This document shows positions 44,107 through 54,736 of a stretch of 64,000 bases of DNA, one piece after another. Every line of letters begins with the position of its first letter. The first letter of the stretch is position 1. The stretch comes from Uropetala carovei (taxonomy: Eukaryota > Arthropoda > Insecta > Odonata > Petaluridae). Location of the stretch: assembly GCA_036926305.1 (NCBI GenBank), contig JAXCHB010000146.1, positions 434,001 to 498,000 on the forward strand. Direction: 5' to 3'. The notes beneath the pieces are model-generated. The model was not told the origin of the DNA and did not search any database. It was given only the letters and a program-made list of their open reading frames with translations. The position numbers and the translations under genes are program-made.

Positions 44107-45778
44107 ATGCAATGCAATAAAGTGTTAAATGAGCACTTTCAGAAAGCGTTTACTTCGGTGAGCAACGAATTTGAGGAACCTGCTTTCAATGATGAGGGAA
44201 ATTCGATGGAAGATTTGATATTCTCTGAAACAGGTATCGCGCACCAGCTAGAGTCGATTAAGCAAAATAAGTCCCCCGGGCCGGAGGGCGTACCCGCGCG
44301 TGTGTTGAAAGAGCTAGCCTCGGTAGTCGCACCTTACTTGAAAATAATATTCGAAAAATCCGTTGCACATGGTACCGTTCCAAAAGACTGGAAGCTAGCA
44401 TACTTAACGCCCATCCACAAAGGCGGTGATAAAGAGAACCCCGAAAATTATAGACCGATTTCCTTGACGTCATTATCGTGTAAGATTCTAGAACAAATAA
44501 TAGTTAGCTCTGTTCTGCGTTATTTAGATGGTCGTTCTTCGCTAAGCAAAAACCAACACGGGTTTCGGAAAGGTAGGTCATGCGAAACGCAGCTCGCCCT
44601 GTTCGTAAACGATTTGTTGCAATGCGGTGAGAAAAACACTCAGGTTGATGCCATTTTGTTTGATTTTTAAAAAGGCGTTTAACAAAGTACCCCATACTAA
44701 ATTGATAGAAAAATTAGGAAATTACGGCATAAACCCTAATATCGTGAGCTGGGTAAAAGACTCCCTCTCCAACAGAAAACAGATAGTAGTTATTGATGGG
44801 AAATCTTCATACTCGGTAAAAGTCGCATCAGGTGTTCCACAGGGAAGTGTCATAGGCCCACTACTATTCCTGATATATATAAAAGATATCTGCTCGGTAG
44901 TTCGCTGCAACATAAGACTTTTCGCAGATGACACGGTTTTATATAAGGAGATAACGAGTCAGGATGATCAAAAATCGCTCCAGGAAGATTTAAACGCCCT
45001 TTCAGCATGGTGTCAAGATTGGAAAATCAAAATTAAACACGGAAAATGTTCCCTTTTGAGTTTCTGGAAGGGCAAGAACAATGAATTAGACTCGGAGAAC
45101 AGAAATGATAGATCGAATATCCAATCTGCGGAATAAGTTAAATATTTAGGAGTCACCATTTGTCGTGATCTATCGTGGAATAGGCGTATTCGAAGGATCG
45201 TAGGCGCAGCTAATAAGAAATGGGGCTTCGTAGGCAGAATAATAAGAAGTAGCACAGAACAGGTACGAGAAACGTGTTATTTATCATTGGTCAGATCTCA
45301 GGTCCAATACGCTTCCAGCATATGGGATCCGTACGAAAAGGGACAGATATCTACATCTACATGATACCCTGCAAATCACCAGACTGGTGGGTGGCAGGGG
45401 GTGCAGCACACCAAAACCTATCTAATAACGTCCCTCGTTGAGTTAGAAATAATCCAACGCAGAGCAGCCAGATTAGGAAAGCAAAAATATGAGCAAAAAT
45501 TAAGCGTCACATCACTCTTGAAGGAGTTGAATTGGATATCGCTAGAGGATCGCAGAATTAGCGCTAGGTTAAGGCTACTGGAGAAATTTAGGTCGGAGTT
45601 TCTCTTAGAGGAGGTCTCATGAATATTAGAGGCACCTACGTACATGGGCAGGCACGATCACGAGAATAAAATACGAGAGATCGACTGTAGGACCGAGCGA
45701 AATCAGAGCTCGTATTCCCCAAGGACCATACGGGATCATAACAGGAGAGCGATTCCCACGAGGGACGTTATTAGGTAG
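44107..45778 (+). pseudogene. CR1/Jockey-like reverse transcriptase, copy 1
   Basis: The frame 44107-44670 carries the fingers/palm start (NKSPGPEGVPARVLKEL, ENYRPISLTSLSCKILEQII, LSKNQHGFRKGRSCETQLAL). A frameshift near 44668 leads to 44627-45136 with SGVPQGSVIGPLLFLIYIKD and the catalytic FADD in LFADDTVLYKE. A stop at 45134-45136 precedes VKYLGVTICRDLSW, and the C-terminal part runs to 45778. An antisense insertion (45349-45440) splits the region after IWDPYEKGQI. The endonuclease part is missing. The 3' UTR and tail extend to about 45851. Non-functional, though the catalytic motif is intact. Confidence 0.92.
45349..45440 (-). mobile_element. Antisense 3'-end scrap inserted into the RT of its own family
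   Basis: CTACATCTACATGATACCCT, then AATCACCAGACTGGTGGGTGGCAGGGGGTG and CACACC..AACCTATCTAATAACGTCC, is the inverse of 45764-45849, the 3' end of the same copy. It lies between the IWDPYEKGQI and VELEIIQRRAARL codons. Confidence 0.88.
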
Positions 45779-45786
45779 GTTTAGGT

Positions 45787-45851
45787 GTGCTACACCCCCT
45801 GCCACCCACCAGTCTGGTGATTTGCAGGGTATCATGTAGATGTAGATGTAG
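45787..45851 (+). mobile_element. CR1-like LINE 3' terminus of copy 1
   Basis: ACACCCCCTGCCACCCACCA, then GTCTGGTGATTTGCAGGGTATC and (ATGTAG)n. The short hexamer-like tail is typical of CR1-type 3' ends. Confidence 0.85.
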
Positions 45852-45869
45852 AAAGTTGAATTATTATTA

Positions 45870-47911
45870 TTTCAATTGCTTCGAAATTAATATTGGTTAC
45901 ATTAACAGAATCCTTAAAAAAAAACATACATACAGCGTAGATGACTCTTGGACGGAAATTTTGCGAATCAATCGAGAAGGGCTAAAAACGTTTGTCACAA
46001 CCAAAGCAATGCGTGATCGAAAGGACCCGCGGTGGGTGAAACCGAAACTCCGTGCCTTGCTCAAGAAACAAAGACGGCATCACGCGCACATAAAGCACCT
46101 TCAAGAAGTCGGTAGGGACCACGCAAACGAGTATTTAATATACAGAAATAGTCGTAAATCTGCATGAGACGAAACGCGTAAGGAGTTTCACGCCAACCGA
46201 TCCTCGACACTCTCGGATTCACTCAAAAACTTCTCGAAAGAATTTTGGTCCTACGTGCGAGAAATTCGAGGAGGTCAGTCCACAGTACCTCTTCTACGTA
46301 CAGACAACGGTGAAAGTGTACACGATTCATTTACTAAGGCTAGTATGTTAAATCGGTTCTTTGAAAATTGTTTCACAATAGACAGCGGTGATTTCATTGA
46401 TTTCCCTACTCGTAAAGACTCAAATATGAGCGACATAGAAATATCCGAAAGCGGTATCGTCAAATTACTAAGTCAGGTCCATAAAAGAAAATCGCCAGCG
46501 CCTGAAGCCATACTTGCATTCATTATAAACTCGTTAGCAAACGAATTAACTCCGTACCATAAGCATCTATTCAGAAAATCATTAGATGAGGGTGTAGTTC
46601 CTCTGATATGGAAAACAGCCCACGTTACACCAACACATAAAACGGGAAGTAAATTAAAAGTGGAGAACTACCGCCCTATATCGTTGACGTCAATCTTCTG
46701 TAAGGTTTTGAGCACATTATCGGTAGCCCAATAATGCGATTTCTCGTAAGCAAAGAAGCGCTTAACAGTAACCAGCATGGTTTCCGGAGAGGCAGCTCAT
46801 GCGAGACTGAGTTAGCTCTACTCACACAAGATATTGTGAAGGCAACGGATAAAGGAATAGGAGTTGATGCAGTATTTTTAGACTTTAGGAAAACCTTCGA
46901 CACCGTTTCTCACGTGAAAATAGTGCAAAAATTAGGGCTTATTCAATTAACGAGAAAATTGTAAATTGGATCGCCTCGTTTCTTTCCGATAGAACCCAGA
47001 GAGTAGTCCTCGATGGAGTTGCATCAGACACCGTCAAAGTGACTTCCGGCGTGCCTCAGGGAAGTGTAATCGGACCTCTGTTATTCTTGATATATATAAA
47101 TGATTTAGCGGATAATATAAAGTGTATAGTTAGACTCTTTGCGGAAGACACACTTGTGTATGGAGAAATCAACACAGTACACGATCAGGAGAATTTGCAA
47201 AAGGACCTTCAGGCTATTACGAAATGGTGTAAAGATTGGCAACTCGATCTGAATATAAAGAAATGCGCCGCAATGAACTTCACGCGCTCCACGAATTTCA
47301 ATCGTTACCCGTACCAAATATCTGATCTAAAGCTAAAATACGTCAATAGCTAAAAATACCTAGGAGTAATTCTCAGTAGAAATTTGTCTAGTAGAGAGCA
47401 TATCAAAACCGTTATAGCATCGGCAAACAGAATTCAAGGGCTTTCCTCTAGAGTCCTGCGGGAATGCCCCTCGAATGTGAAGGAAATCGCATACTTTTCC
47501 CTAATACGACCCATCGTGGAATACTGTTGCGCCGTCTGGGACCCTTTCGAGGAGGGCCTAACTAGAGAGCTCGAAATGGTTCAGCGTAGAGCGGCTAGAT
47601 ATGTAAAAGGAGAATATCGGTATGATGCGAGTGTATCAGAGTTATTGAGAGATCTGAAATGGCAGACGTTGAAGAGTAGAAGAATTGAATACAAAAGGAA
47701 ACTATTTGAAAAATTTGAAAGTTCCGAATTCGTTGAAGACGTACGCGGCATAGTCGTCCCCATCGGTGTTAGTGAACGTAATGTTAGATCACAGTGCAAG
47801 AGAAAATATCTCGAAATTACCGCTAGAACAGAGAAATATTACCGTTCTTTTTCCCAGACGCGATATGACAGTCTAACAGAGGAATTAGTTAGAATTCACT
47901 TGGTGTTGTGA
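45870..47911 (+). pseudogene. CR1/Jockey-like ORF2, copy 2 (linker plus RT)
   Basis: 45870-46734 carries the linker before the RT (DPRWVKPKLRALLKKQRRHH, then KNFSKEFWSYVREIRGG) and the first RT motifs (ENYRPISLTSIFCKVL). Later segments are NQHGFRRGSSCETELALLTQ, SGVPQGSVIGPLLFLIYIND and EIAYFSLIRPIVEYCCAVWD. Lesions include a stop near 46165, frameshifts near 46720 and 46950, a stop at 47351-47353, and the catalytic FADD changed to FAED at about 47137. The endonuclease is absent. The C-terminus stops at 47911, followed by the 3' UTR. Confidence 0.92.
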
Positions 47912-48348
47912 CACCCCCTGCCAAACGCTTCTAGAGGCTTGCAGGGTATTGATGTAAATGTAAATGTAGATCCTTTTTCCCAGACGCGATCTGACAATCC
48001 AACAGAGGAATTAGCTACACTTCACTTGGTGTTGTGACACCCCCTGCCAAACGCTTCTAGCGGCTTGCAGGGTATTGATGTAAATGTAAATGTAGATCCT
48101 TTTTCCCAGACGCGATCTGACAATCCAACAGAGGAATTAGCTACACTTCACTTGGTGTTGTGACACCCCCTGCCAAACGCTTCTAGAGGCTTGCAGGGTA
48201 TTGATGTAAATGTAAATGTAGATCCTTTTTCCCAGACGCGATCTGACAATCCAACAGAGGAATTAGCTACACTTCACTTGGTGTTGTGACACCCCCTGCC
48301 AAACGCTTCTAGCGGCTTGCAGGGTATTGATGTAAATGTAAATGTAAA
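47845..48348 (+). repeat. LINE 3' end in four tandem 126-bp units
   Basis: The 3' terminal 126 bases of copy 2 are followed by three further units at 47971-48096, 48097-48222 and 48223-48348, each running from TCCTTTTTCCCAGACGCGAT to TGTAAATGTAAATGTAGA. Units alternate AGAGG, AGCGG, AGAGG, AGCGG in CTTCTAG(A/C)GGCTTGCAGG, so the array probably grew by doubling of a dimer. The three added units differ together from the first. Confidence 0.92.
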
Positions 48349-48431
48349 TTCAATTAGTTCTTTGAATCATTTATAAATAATTTCGGAACATCTTCCACTT
48401 AATGTCTAGTGATGTTCGCTCCGATGGGAAT

Positions 48432-49345
48432 GTACATTTACATTTACATTTACATAAATACCCTGCAAGCCGCTAAAAGCGTTTGGCAGGGGGTGTCACA
48501 ACACCAAGTGAAGTCTAGCTAATTCCTCTGTTGGATTGTCTTATCGCGTCTGGGAAAAAGGATCGGTAGTATTTCTCTGTTCTAGCGGTAATTTCGAGAT
48601 ATTTTCTCCTGCACTGTGATCTAACATTACGTTCACTAACACCGATGGCGACGACTATGCCGCGTACGTCTTCAACGAATTCGGAACTTTCAAATTTTTC
48701 AAATAGTTTCCTTTTGTATTCAATTCTTCTATTCTTCAACGTCTGCCATTTCAGATCCCTCAATAACTCTGATACACTCGCATCATACCGATATTCTCCT
48801 TTTACGAATCTAGCCGCTCTACGCTGAACCATTTCGAGCTCTCTAGTTAGGCCCTCCTCGAAATGGTTCCAGTCGGCGCAACAGTATTCCACGACGGGTC
48901 GTATTAGGGAAAAGTATGCGATTTCCTTCACATTCGAGGGGCATCCCCGCAGGACTCTAGAGGAAAGCCCTTGAATTCTGTTTGCGGATGCTATAAGGGT
49001 TTTGATATGCTCTCTACTAGACAAATTGCTACTGAGAATTACTCCTAGGTATTTGTAGCTATTGACGTATATTAGCTTTAGTTCAGATATTTGGTACGGG
49101 TAACGGTTGAAATTCGTGGAGCGCGTGAAGTTCATTGCTGCGTATTTCTTTATATTCAGATCGAGTTGCCAATCTTTACACCATTTCGTAATAGCCTGAA
49201 GGTCCTTTTGCAAATTCTCCTGATCGTGTATCGTGTTGATTTCTCCATACACAAGTGTGTCATCCGCGAAGAGTCTAACTTTACACTTTATATTATCCGA
49301 TAAATCATTTATATATATCAAGAATAACAGAGGTCCGATTACAGA
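48432..49345 (-). pseudogene. CR1/Jockey-like RT, copy 3, 5'-truncated
   Basis: The minus-strand frame is open from SVIGPLLFLIYINDLSDNIK at about 49345 to NRGIS at 48515 without a stop, and includes the intact catalytic LFADDTLVYGE. It is closely similar to copy 2 (47060-47911). The tail (CATTTACATTTACATTTACA) lies at 48432-48455. The ~35 codons before SVIGPL come from flanking DNA. It is truncated within the RT, so inactive. Confidence 0.92.
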
Positions 49346-49432
49346 ATTTATTGAAGCTTTCATATTCACGAATGGACTATGCAACAATTTACTTACTCCA
49401 TTTATCTTAAATAGAATGTCGTGCCAAACTGT

Positions 49433-49571
49433 TGAGAAAAGCAAAAACAATGTCTTTTATAAATTACGCGAGAAAATTAATCTCAATTTACTATATGTTG
49501 GATGTTCGGCGCATATTTTGCATAATGCTACGCAATCTAGGATGGTTGTAAGATATCCACGAGATCTATAG
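49433..49571 (+). pseudogene. hAT-like transposase fragment
   Basis: KNNVFYKLREKINLNLLYVG, then CSAHILHNATQ, resembles a block preceding the catalytic region in hAT transposases with a conserved (G)C.AHxLHN motif. It is only about 45 codons, next to the truncated end of LINE copy 3. Confidence 0.55.
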
Positions 49572-49589
49572 GGAACCTTCATCACTTTT

Positions 49590-49708
49590 TCCGTAAGTTC
49601 CTGGGTTCGACTCCAGACGACCCGGTATATCTCCCATAAGAAAGCATGGAAAAATCAAATTCCTTCATATAGACGAAACTAAGCCCCCCCCCCCCCCCCC
49701 CCCCCCCC
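49590..49708 (+). repeat. tRNA-like B-box module and poly-C tract
   Basis: GTAAGTTCCTGGGTTCGACTCC is followed by ATCTCCCATAAGAAAGCATG, the module also found at 17690-17775 and 31010-31075. A run of about 25 Cs lies at 49684-49708. Confidence 0.65.
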
Positions 49709-49979
49709 TCTTGTGCCCCCAAAACCGAAGGACCTACAAAACAAAACGAGTGTCATGATTCACTTCTTTCATACAACCCATGGACCTAGGTATTTTCCAG
49801 GCGTTAAAGTGCCGTTAAAAGAACGAGTTTATGAAGCGTGTGCTGAAAGATATCAAAGACGGCAAAGGATTGAAAGTGTTTGAGTGTGAGCCGTTGCTCA
49901 TCCTTGGGACGATGTTACACAGGAAATTTTGAAAAATGCTAAGAATAACTTGTGGCCGATGAGTGTTCCGGGAAAATGA

Positions 49980-50545
49980 ACCTGATTTCGAGGATATTCG
50001 TGTTTGAAACGAAAAAATCGGTACAAGATACATTGTACAAACATTCCCATGTACTAATGCGTCGTTTAGTTATCTTTATAAAATGAAAATCGTATCAGCC
50101 GGTTTTTAGAAAATCCAATTTTTCTTAAAGTTGCCCAAGAATAAACTAGTCTTATATTCATTCATTGAAAAAAATGAAATATGTAGTATTATTGAAGACT
50201 TATACTCAAGTAGCGGTACGAAATTTGATCAAAATCGTTAGAGCGGTTTTTGAGTAAAATCAAATTATTTTTAAAGTTGCCTAGAATAAACTAGCCTTAA
50301 TTATTGAGCAATGTTAACAATTTCTTCATATACTCTGCTCATTATGATAAAATGCCTATGTACGAGATTTCATTCATTTTCGCTCTACCGTTTCGGCTCC
50401 AGAACCAGTAACAGACAGACAGACGGCATTGTGAAAACCACTTTTTCGGATTCAGCGACACCTAAAATGTATATTTCCGTAAAAATCTCGAGGTCGAATT
50501 TTTTCGCGATAATAATACTTTATCGATACTTCGTATATGAGAAAG
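49980..50545 (+). repeat. Family A relative with a different interior
   Basis: It ends with ATGTATATTTCCGTAAAAAT, CTCGAGGTCGAATTTTTTCGC, then TACTTCGTATATGAGAAAGA, matching the family A terminal module. The interior holds a direct repeat (AATTTTTCTTAAAGTTGCC near 50120 and AATTATTTTTAAAGTTGCC near 50263). No coding content. Confidence 0.55.
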
Positions 50546-50835
50546 AAAAAAGTGACATTGAAGAGTGTATGAATGTTGATGGTGATGCTCCGGTGGCTCT
50601 TAAGATAAGTGATGACGAAATCCATGAAATGGTCTTAAATCCCGAATACGAAAAAAAGACAGTGATGATGACAGTGAAGACAATGAAAATTTGCAAGAAA
50701 AAATTTCCATAGATAAATTAATAAGTATTTCTGATGAATTCATTAAGTGTCTAGAGAAACTTTATTACAGAACAGGAAATCCTGTCCGTTATAGAATTCA
50801 ACGAAGATTTATTTTTAAAAAAAGCGCAAATGTAT
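50543..50835 (+). pseudogene. Tigger transposase acidic C-terminal tail
   Basis: SDIEECMNVDGDAPVALKIS, then DDEIHEMVLNPE and an Asp/Glu-rich run, is the tail found after the DDE domain in Tigger/jerky proteins. A frameshift near 50655 moves it into the DDDSEDNENLQEKISIDKL frame. It has no catalytic domain and may be carried by the family A relative to its left. Confidence 0.7.
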
Positions 50836-51099
50836 GAAACAACTAACATTACCTGACATTTCTATAAAAATTCCAGGAAGTTGCGCAAAATATTCCTCTT
50901 CCTCTTTCGAAAGCCAAATCGCTAGCAACTCACCCAACGGTACTGGGAAATAAACTATCATCCCACAGCCCTTTCCTGCGTATTTTACTTATTTAAGTGG
51001 AAAAGCATATGCTTCGGTAAATCAATAAAACATTATTCCATATTTTTTTATTATTTTGTTTTTTCATACTTCATTTGGAATTCTTTGTTAATTGATATA

Positions 51100-51166
51100 C
51101 AGACATCCCTCGTTTAACGCGGTAGATACGTTCCTGTAAAATGCCGCGCTAAACGAAGGATGCCTG
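51100..51166. mobile_element. 67-bp palindromic pogo-type mini-element
   Basis: CAGACATCCCTCGTTTAACG at the left and the inverse of CAGGCATCCTTCGTTTAGCG at the right make up most of its length. TA occurs at both borders (51098-51099 and 51167-51168). The loop is about 20 bases. Confidence 0.85.
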
Positions 51167-51576
51167 TACATATATATGACCCAAATTCGGGAAAAATCCC
51201 GAATCCGACAAACTACAAATCCCGAGGTTGCCGGATTCTGGACTGGGTACTGTATCAGTTTAACCGCACAATCTAGATCGTAATGACATTTCCTGAGCCA
51301 ATTATTTGGAATCAGCGGGCTGAGATTTATTATAAAATAATATCCGTAGGGAACGGTGCAGAACTAAGATAAGCTGATGCGAATACGGATAAATTTAAAT
51401 AAAAAAGAGAAGTGTTAGAGAAAAATGTCAGACAAGAAAATGAGAGATCAGGATCACTAATTCGATCGTATTAAAAATGAAGACACTCCCGTTGAAGATC
51501 GTAAAACATCTAGAAAAGAAACGTGTTACAGATGTGCCTGAGGAGAGAAGCATTTTTGTATAGCAGGAATAAAAGC

Positions 51577-51826
51577 TAGCGTACTGGAGAGAGAGAGAGA
51601 CAGAGAGAAGGAGAGAGAGAGGAGAGAGAGGGGAGAGAGAGAGGGAGAGAGAGAGGGAGAGAGAGATAGATAGATAGATAGATAAGTGGCTTTATTTTCA
51701 GGGCGAAATTGAGACCATAAGGTCCCCTCTTCCATTTAACCCTAAAAGGGGAGGGAGAGAGGGAGAGAGAGGGGGAGAGAGAGGGAGGGAGAGGGAGAGA
51801 GGGAGAGAGAGAGGGGGAGAGAGAAA
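51577..51826. repeat. (GA)n-rich tracts flanking a LINE 3' scrap
   Basis: GAGA/GGGA repeats occupy 51577-51663 and 51745-51826. Between them 51664-51738, read on the minus strand, gives CCCTGAAAATAAAGCCACTT followed by (ATCT)n, a LINE-type 3' end with a tetranucleotide tail. The split tracts suggest insertion into a GA microsatellite. Confidence 0.7.
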
Positions 51827-51939
51827 ATCGAAGTTGTGAAGAGAAAAACGCAGGAAAGGGAGAAGGAGAGAGAAAGAGGATTAGGGGAGTTGATTACGTG
51901 AAAGAATGTAAAAGGTCAAGGAAGTTGGAGTTAGGAAAG

Positions 51940-52530
51940 GAAAATGGCGGCGAGGGAGCCTTTCCCAAGGTCCGATTCCCTTGCAACCCCTCCCTCCCCC
52001 CTCCCTCCCCCTTCCTATCCACCTGCACATTTCCCCACTCTGTTTTTCGAGTCGTACGGCCAAACGTCCAATCGACGCCGCACCGACGAAGTTCCGAGAG
52101 CGGAGGTCTTCGTGGAGGACCGCGAGGACTGCAGGAGTGGGTGGACGTCGGAAACCACCTCCTGGGAGGCAAAGTAGAATAGAGAGAGGCGGAGAGGGGA
52201 AGCCTTCTCCCCTTCTGGGTCCGATCGAAGACCCTTCACCCTCTTCCCCTTCCTGGAAAAGCTCTCACGCAAACGATGTGAGGTGGGTCGCCGCAGATGA
52301 GTCTGCGGCACGCATCGCTGCGACGCGGGGGCGGTCCCGGAGGTCCTCCGCCCCCCATACTTTCTCCCCTCCAAGCAGAGAATCGAGTCTACCACCGCTG
52401 TGACCGGAGAAAGGCGGGCGTTCGTCTTGCGCCGGCTGGAAGAATTTAGCAGGAATAGATCCACCACCTTTATAACAGGAAATGAGATGGACTCGCGGTC
52501 TCCATTAGAGGGCATTCCTTTTGCGTCCGT
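51940..52530. promoter_or_regulatory. GC- and CpG-rich island, possible promoter or first exon
   Basis: This stretch is much richer in G+C and CpG than the rest of the window and has long frames open on both strands at once (for example 51981-52403 plus and 52015-52515 minus), which is a composition effect. No domain is recognisable in any frame. It could be the promoter/5' exon of a host gene outside the window or a piece of GC-rich repeat. No other host-like signal was found. Confidence 0.35.
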
Positions 52531-52846
52531 GTCTTCTGGATATCTGCTACGCCCAACCTAAATCAAAAACGTAGCAAAAATTCCTATTTTAGAGAGATTT
52601 TTTGGGAAAATTAAGCAAGTGAAAGAATTATAACTCAAACACGCATTAAAGATAATTCGCTACGAGTTTTATTCAAAGGCACCTCCGTGGAGGCGATGAA
52701 CGTATTGTGTGCGGGTTACTAGGTCGGCGGATCGATAGACACCGATTTCATTGACCGCGGAATTAATTGGGACGAAACCACGGCATTGTTTGCTCGCGTG
52801 ATTTGTTTTAGCTGCAAATTCACCTATTATATATATATATATATAT

Positions 52847-53048
52847 ATTTTGGGCAACTAGGTGTTGAAGGAAACCCAGTGAACACTTACCGGAAGTAGA
52901 GCCGCTGGGGTGTTATAGTCTCTCTTGTGCTGACGAAGGGATCATCCCGAAAGCTCGAACCTCTACAAATGTGTCTCTCCCACACCCCAGCGGCTCTACT
53001 TCCGGTAAGTGTTCACTGGGTTTCCTTCAACACCTAGTTGCCCAAAAT
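52847..53048. mobile_element. Palindromic element with 67-bp perfect arms and hammerhead-like core
   Basis: Arms 52847-52913 and 52982-53048 are exact inverses. The 68-base centre includes CTGACGA, AGGGATCATCCC, GAAA (52930-52952). It is flanked by TA microsatellites on both sides (52827-52848 and 53079-53121). The half copy at 38072-38239 has the variant CTGATGA. No coding content. Confidence 0.88.
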
Positions 53049-53076
53049 ATCCTTACTTACCTTTCCTCTTCCTTAG

Positions 53077-53121
<45 letters not shown>

Positions 53122-53124
<3 letters not shown>

Positions 53125-54736
53125 TTAATTGGTTAGTGTTTCAGAAAAACGCACTTTCAACTGTCTCACTTTATTCATATAATCGAAACTTAATGAAATT
53201 TATTGCAATAATAGCATTTTGAACATACCATATTATTCTCTGGATTTAAATAAGTTATAAATCGAAGCTTTTAAAAAATTTGTCGTGTATAATTTAGTTT
53301 TACATTTCGCAATATATTTAATAAATTATCGAAACTTTCCTGAATCATGATTAACCAAAATAAATGGTTATTAATTTGCACCAGTAATGCTTTAATTGAG
53401 TAAGAGAACTTGAGATCATAAAACTATTGTGTAGATATAACACTCTTATTTAAATATTTTTAATATTCACCATTATATATTCCGTAAAAAAATCAGTATT
53501 TGAGTTGGGAATCGTATAAAGTTTTGCATTATAGAAAAATGAAATTTGTGAGTGTTATGGATTTTTATTTCCATCGAATGACTCTTGTGGACAATTTAAT
53601 TGCCATAGTGATAATGGGACGCTCAGGGTACATTAAAATTTGACAGTAATATAATAATAACGTATGTCTGGGAGAAAATATTCCAGAAGACCTTGAATAC
53701 CTTCTCGATTTCTCTCTAGCGCAAATAAAAATATATCTCCCCTCAATTTATCATTTAAGTTAACTTTTTTATAGATAAATCATCGCATTTTGTTAATTTC
53801 CGTAATAAAACGACATTTTAATACAAAATGGTATCGTATTGTACCATTAGGATCGCAAAAATGGCATTTACTGCTCTTATTAATGGAAATTTAAATTTTC
53901 AAAGAAGAAAAAACTTAATCAGTATTGAATTTTAATTTAAAATATGAGAAAAAATGAACATTTCAATAAAATGATTGAATTTCCCAGGTTTAAAACTCTT
54001 GCGTTGATAATATTTTTAAGCGCATCGACCTAAAAATTTCGGCTTTTGGAAACCACTTAAGCCCAATGTTTTTGCTCCTTCCGTCTGTAGCAACGCTTAT
54101 AATAGAGGTATTGATAAAACTACAATCGATTCCGCGCTTAGAAATTGAAACGATCCGTCTCAAACGAAAAATGCTATAAAGCGTCAATTTCCTCGTGGAA
54201 GAAATTCTTAATTTTCTGATGTTAATAGTAAAATTCTTATTCCTTTTCACTCTCATCAGCAGGTTTCCTCAACATGTACGACATCTTAGGATAAGGTATG
54301 CCAACAAATATTAATTTAGAAATTTTTCTGATAAGCCAATTCTTCGGTAGATCTTCATTTTATGAAAGATATGAATGATATGCTTTACCAGAAATTTACC
54401 TCGCATTATTGTGTGTGTCACAATTATACCCCCCACGGATTGTACTTACAGTAACTTCTCTCCTTACTCCATTGAACATTAATAAGAGAAAAACGTTTGC
54501 GTTGTGTCATTGAATAATCAGAAGAAATTCCCAAATTTTAAGTAGATCTGAAAAACATTATGTATTCTCGCTGCTTCTAAAGAATGCACGCATCTTCAAA
54601 GTGCCCCTTGTTCCTGACAAAAAACTTAAGATTTCAATACTGGTCAAATAGCTAAACATTGTCAATAATTATGCTTTGTATTTAATGTACAAATACATAC
54701 CTCGGTATGGTAGTAGTTCTACAAATTTGTGCTTTT
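53122..54736. other. No recognised feature
   Basis: Long AT-rich interval. The minus-strand frame 53990-54256 (88 codons) has no motif I know, and no other support. No repeats noticed. Confidence 0.5.

Noticed and set aside
51898..52515. Overlapping frames of up to 166 codons on both strands
   Set aside because: Open on both strands and in several frames through GC-rich composition. No domain in any. Reported only as a GC-rich island.
53990..54256. 88-codon minus-strand frame
   Set aside because: Within chance length for AT-rich sequence and unrecognised.
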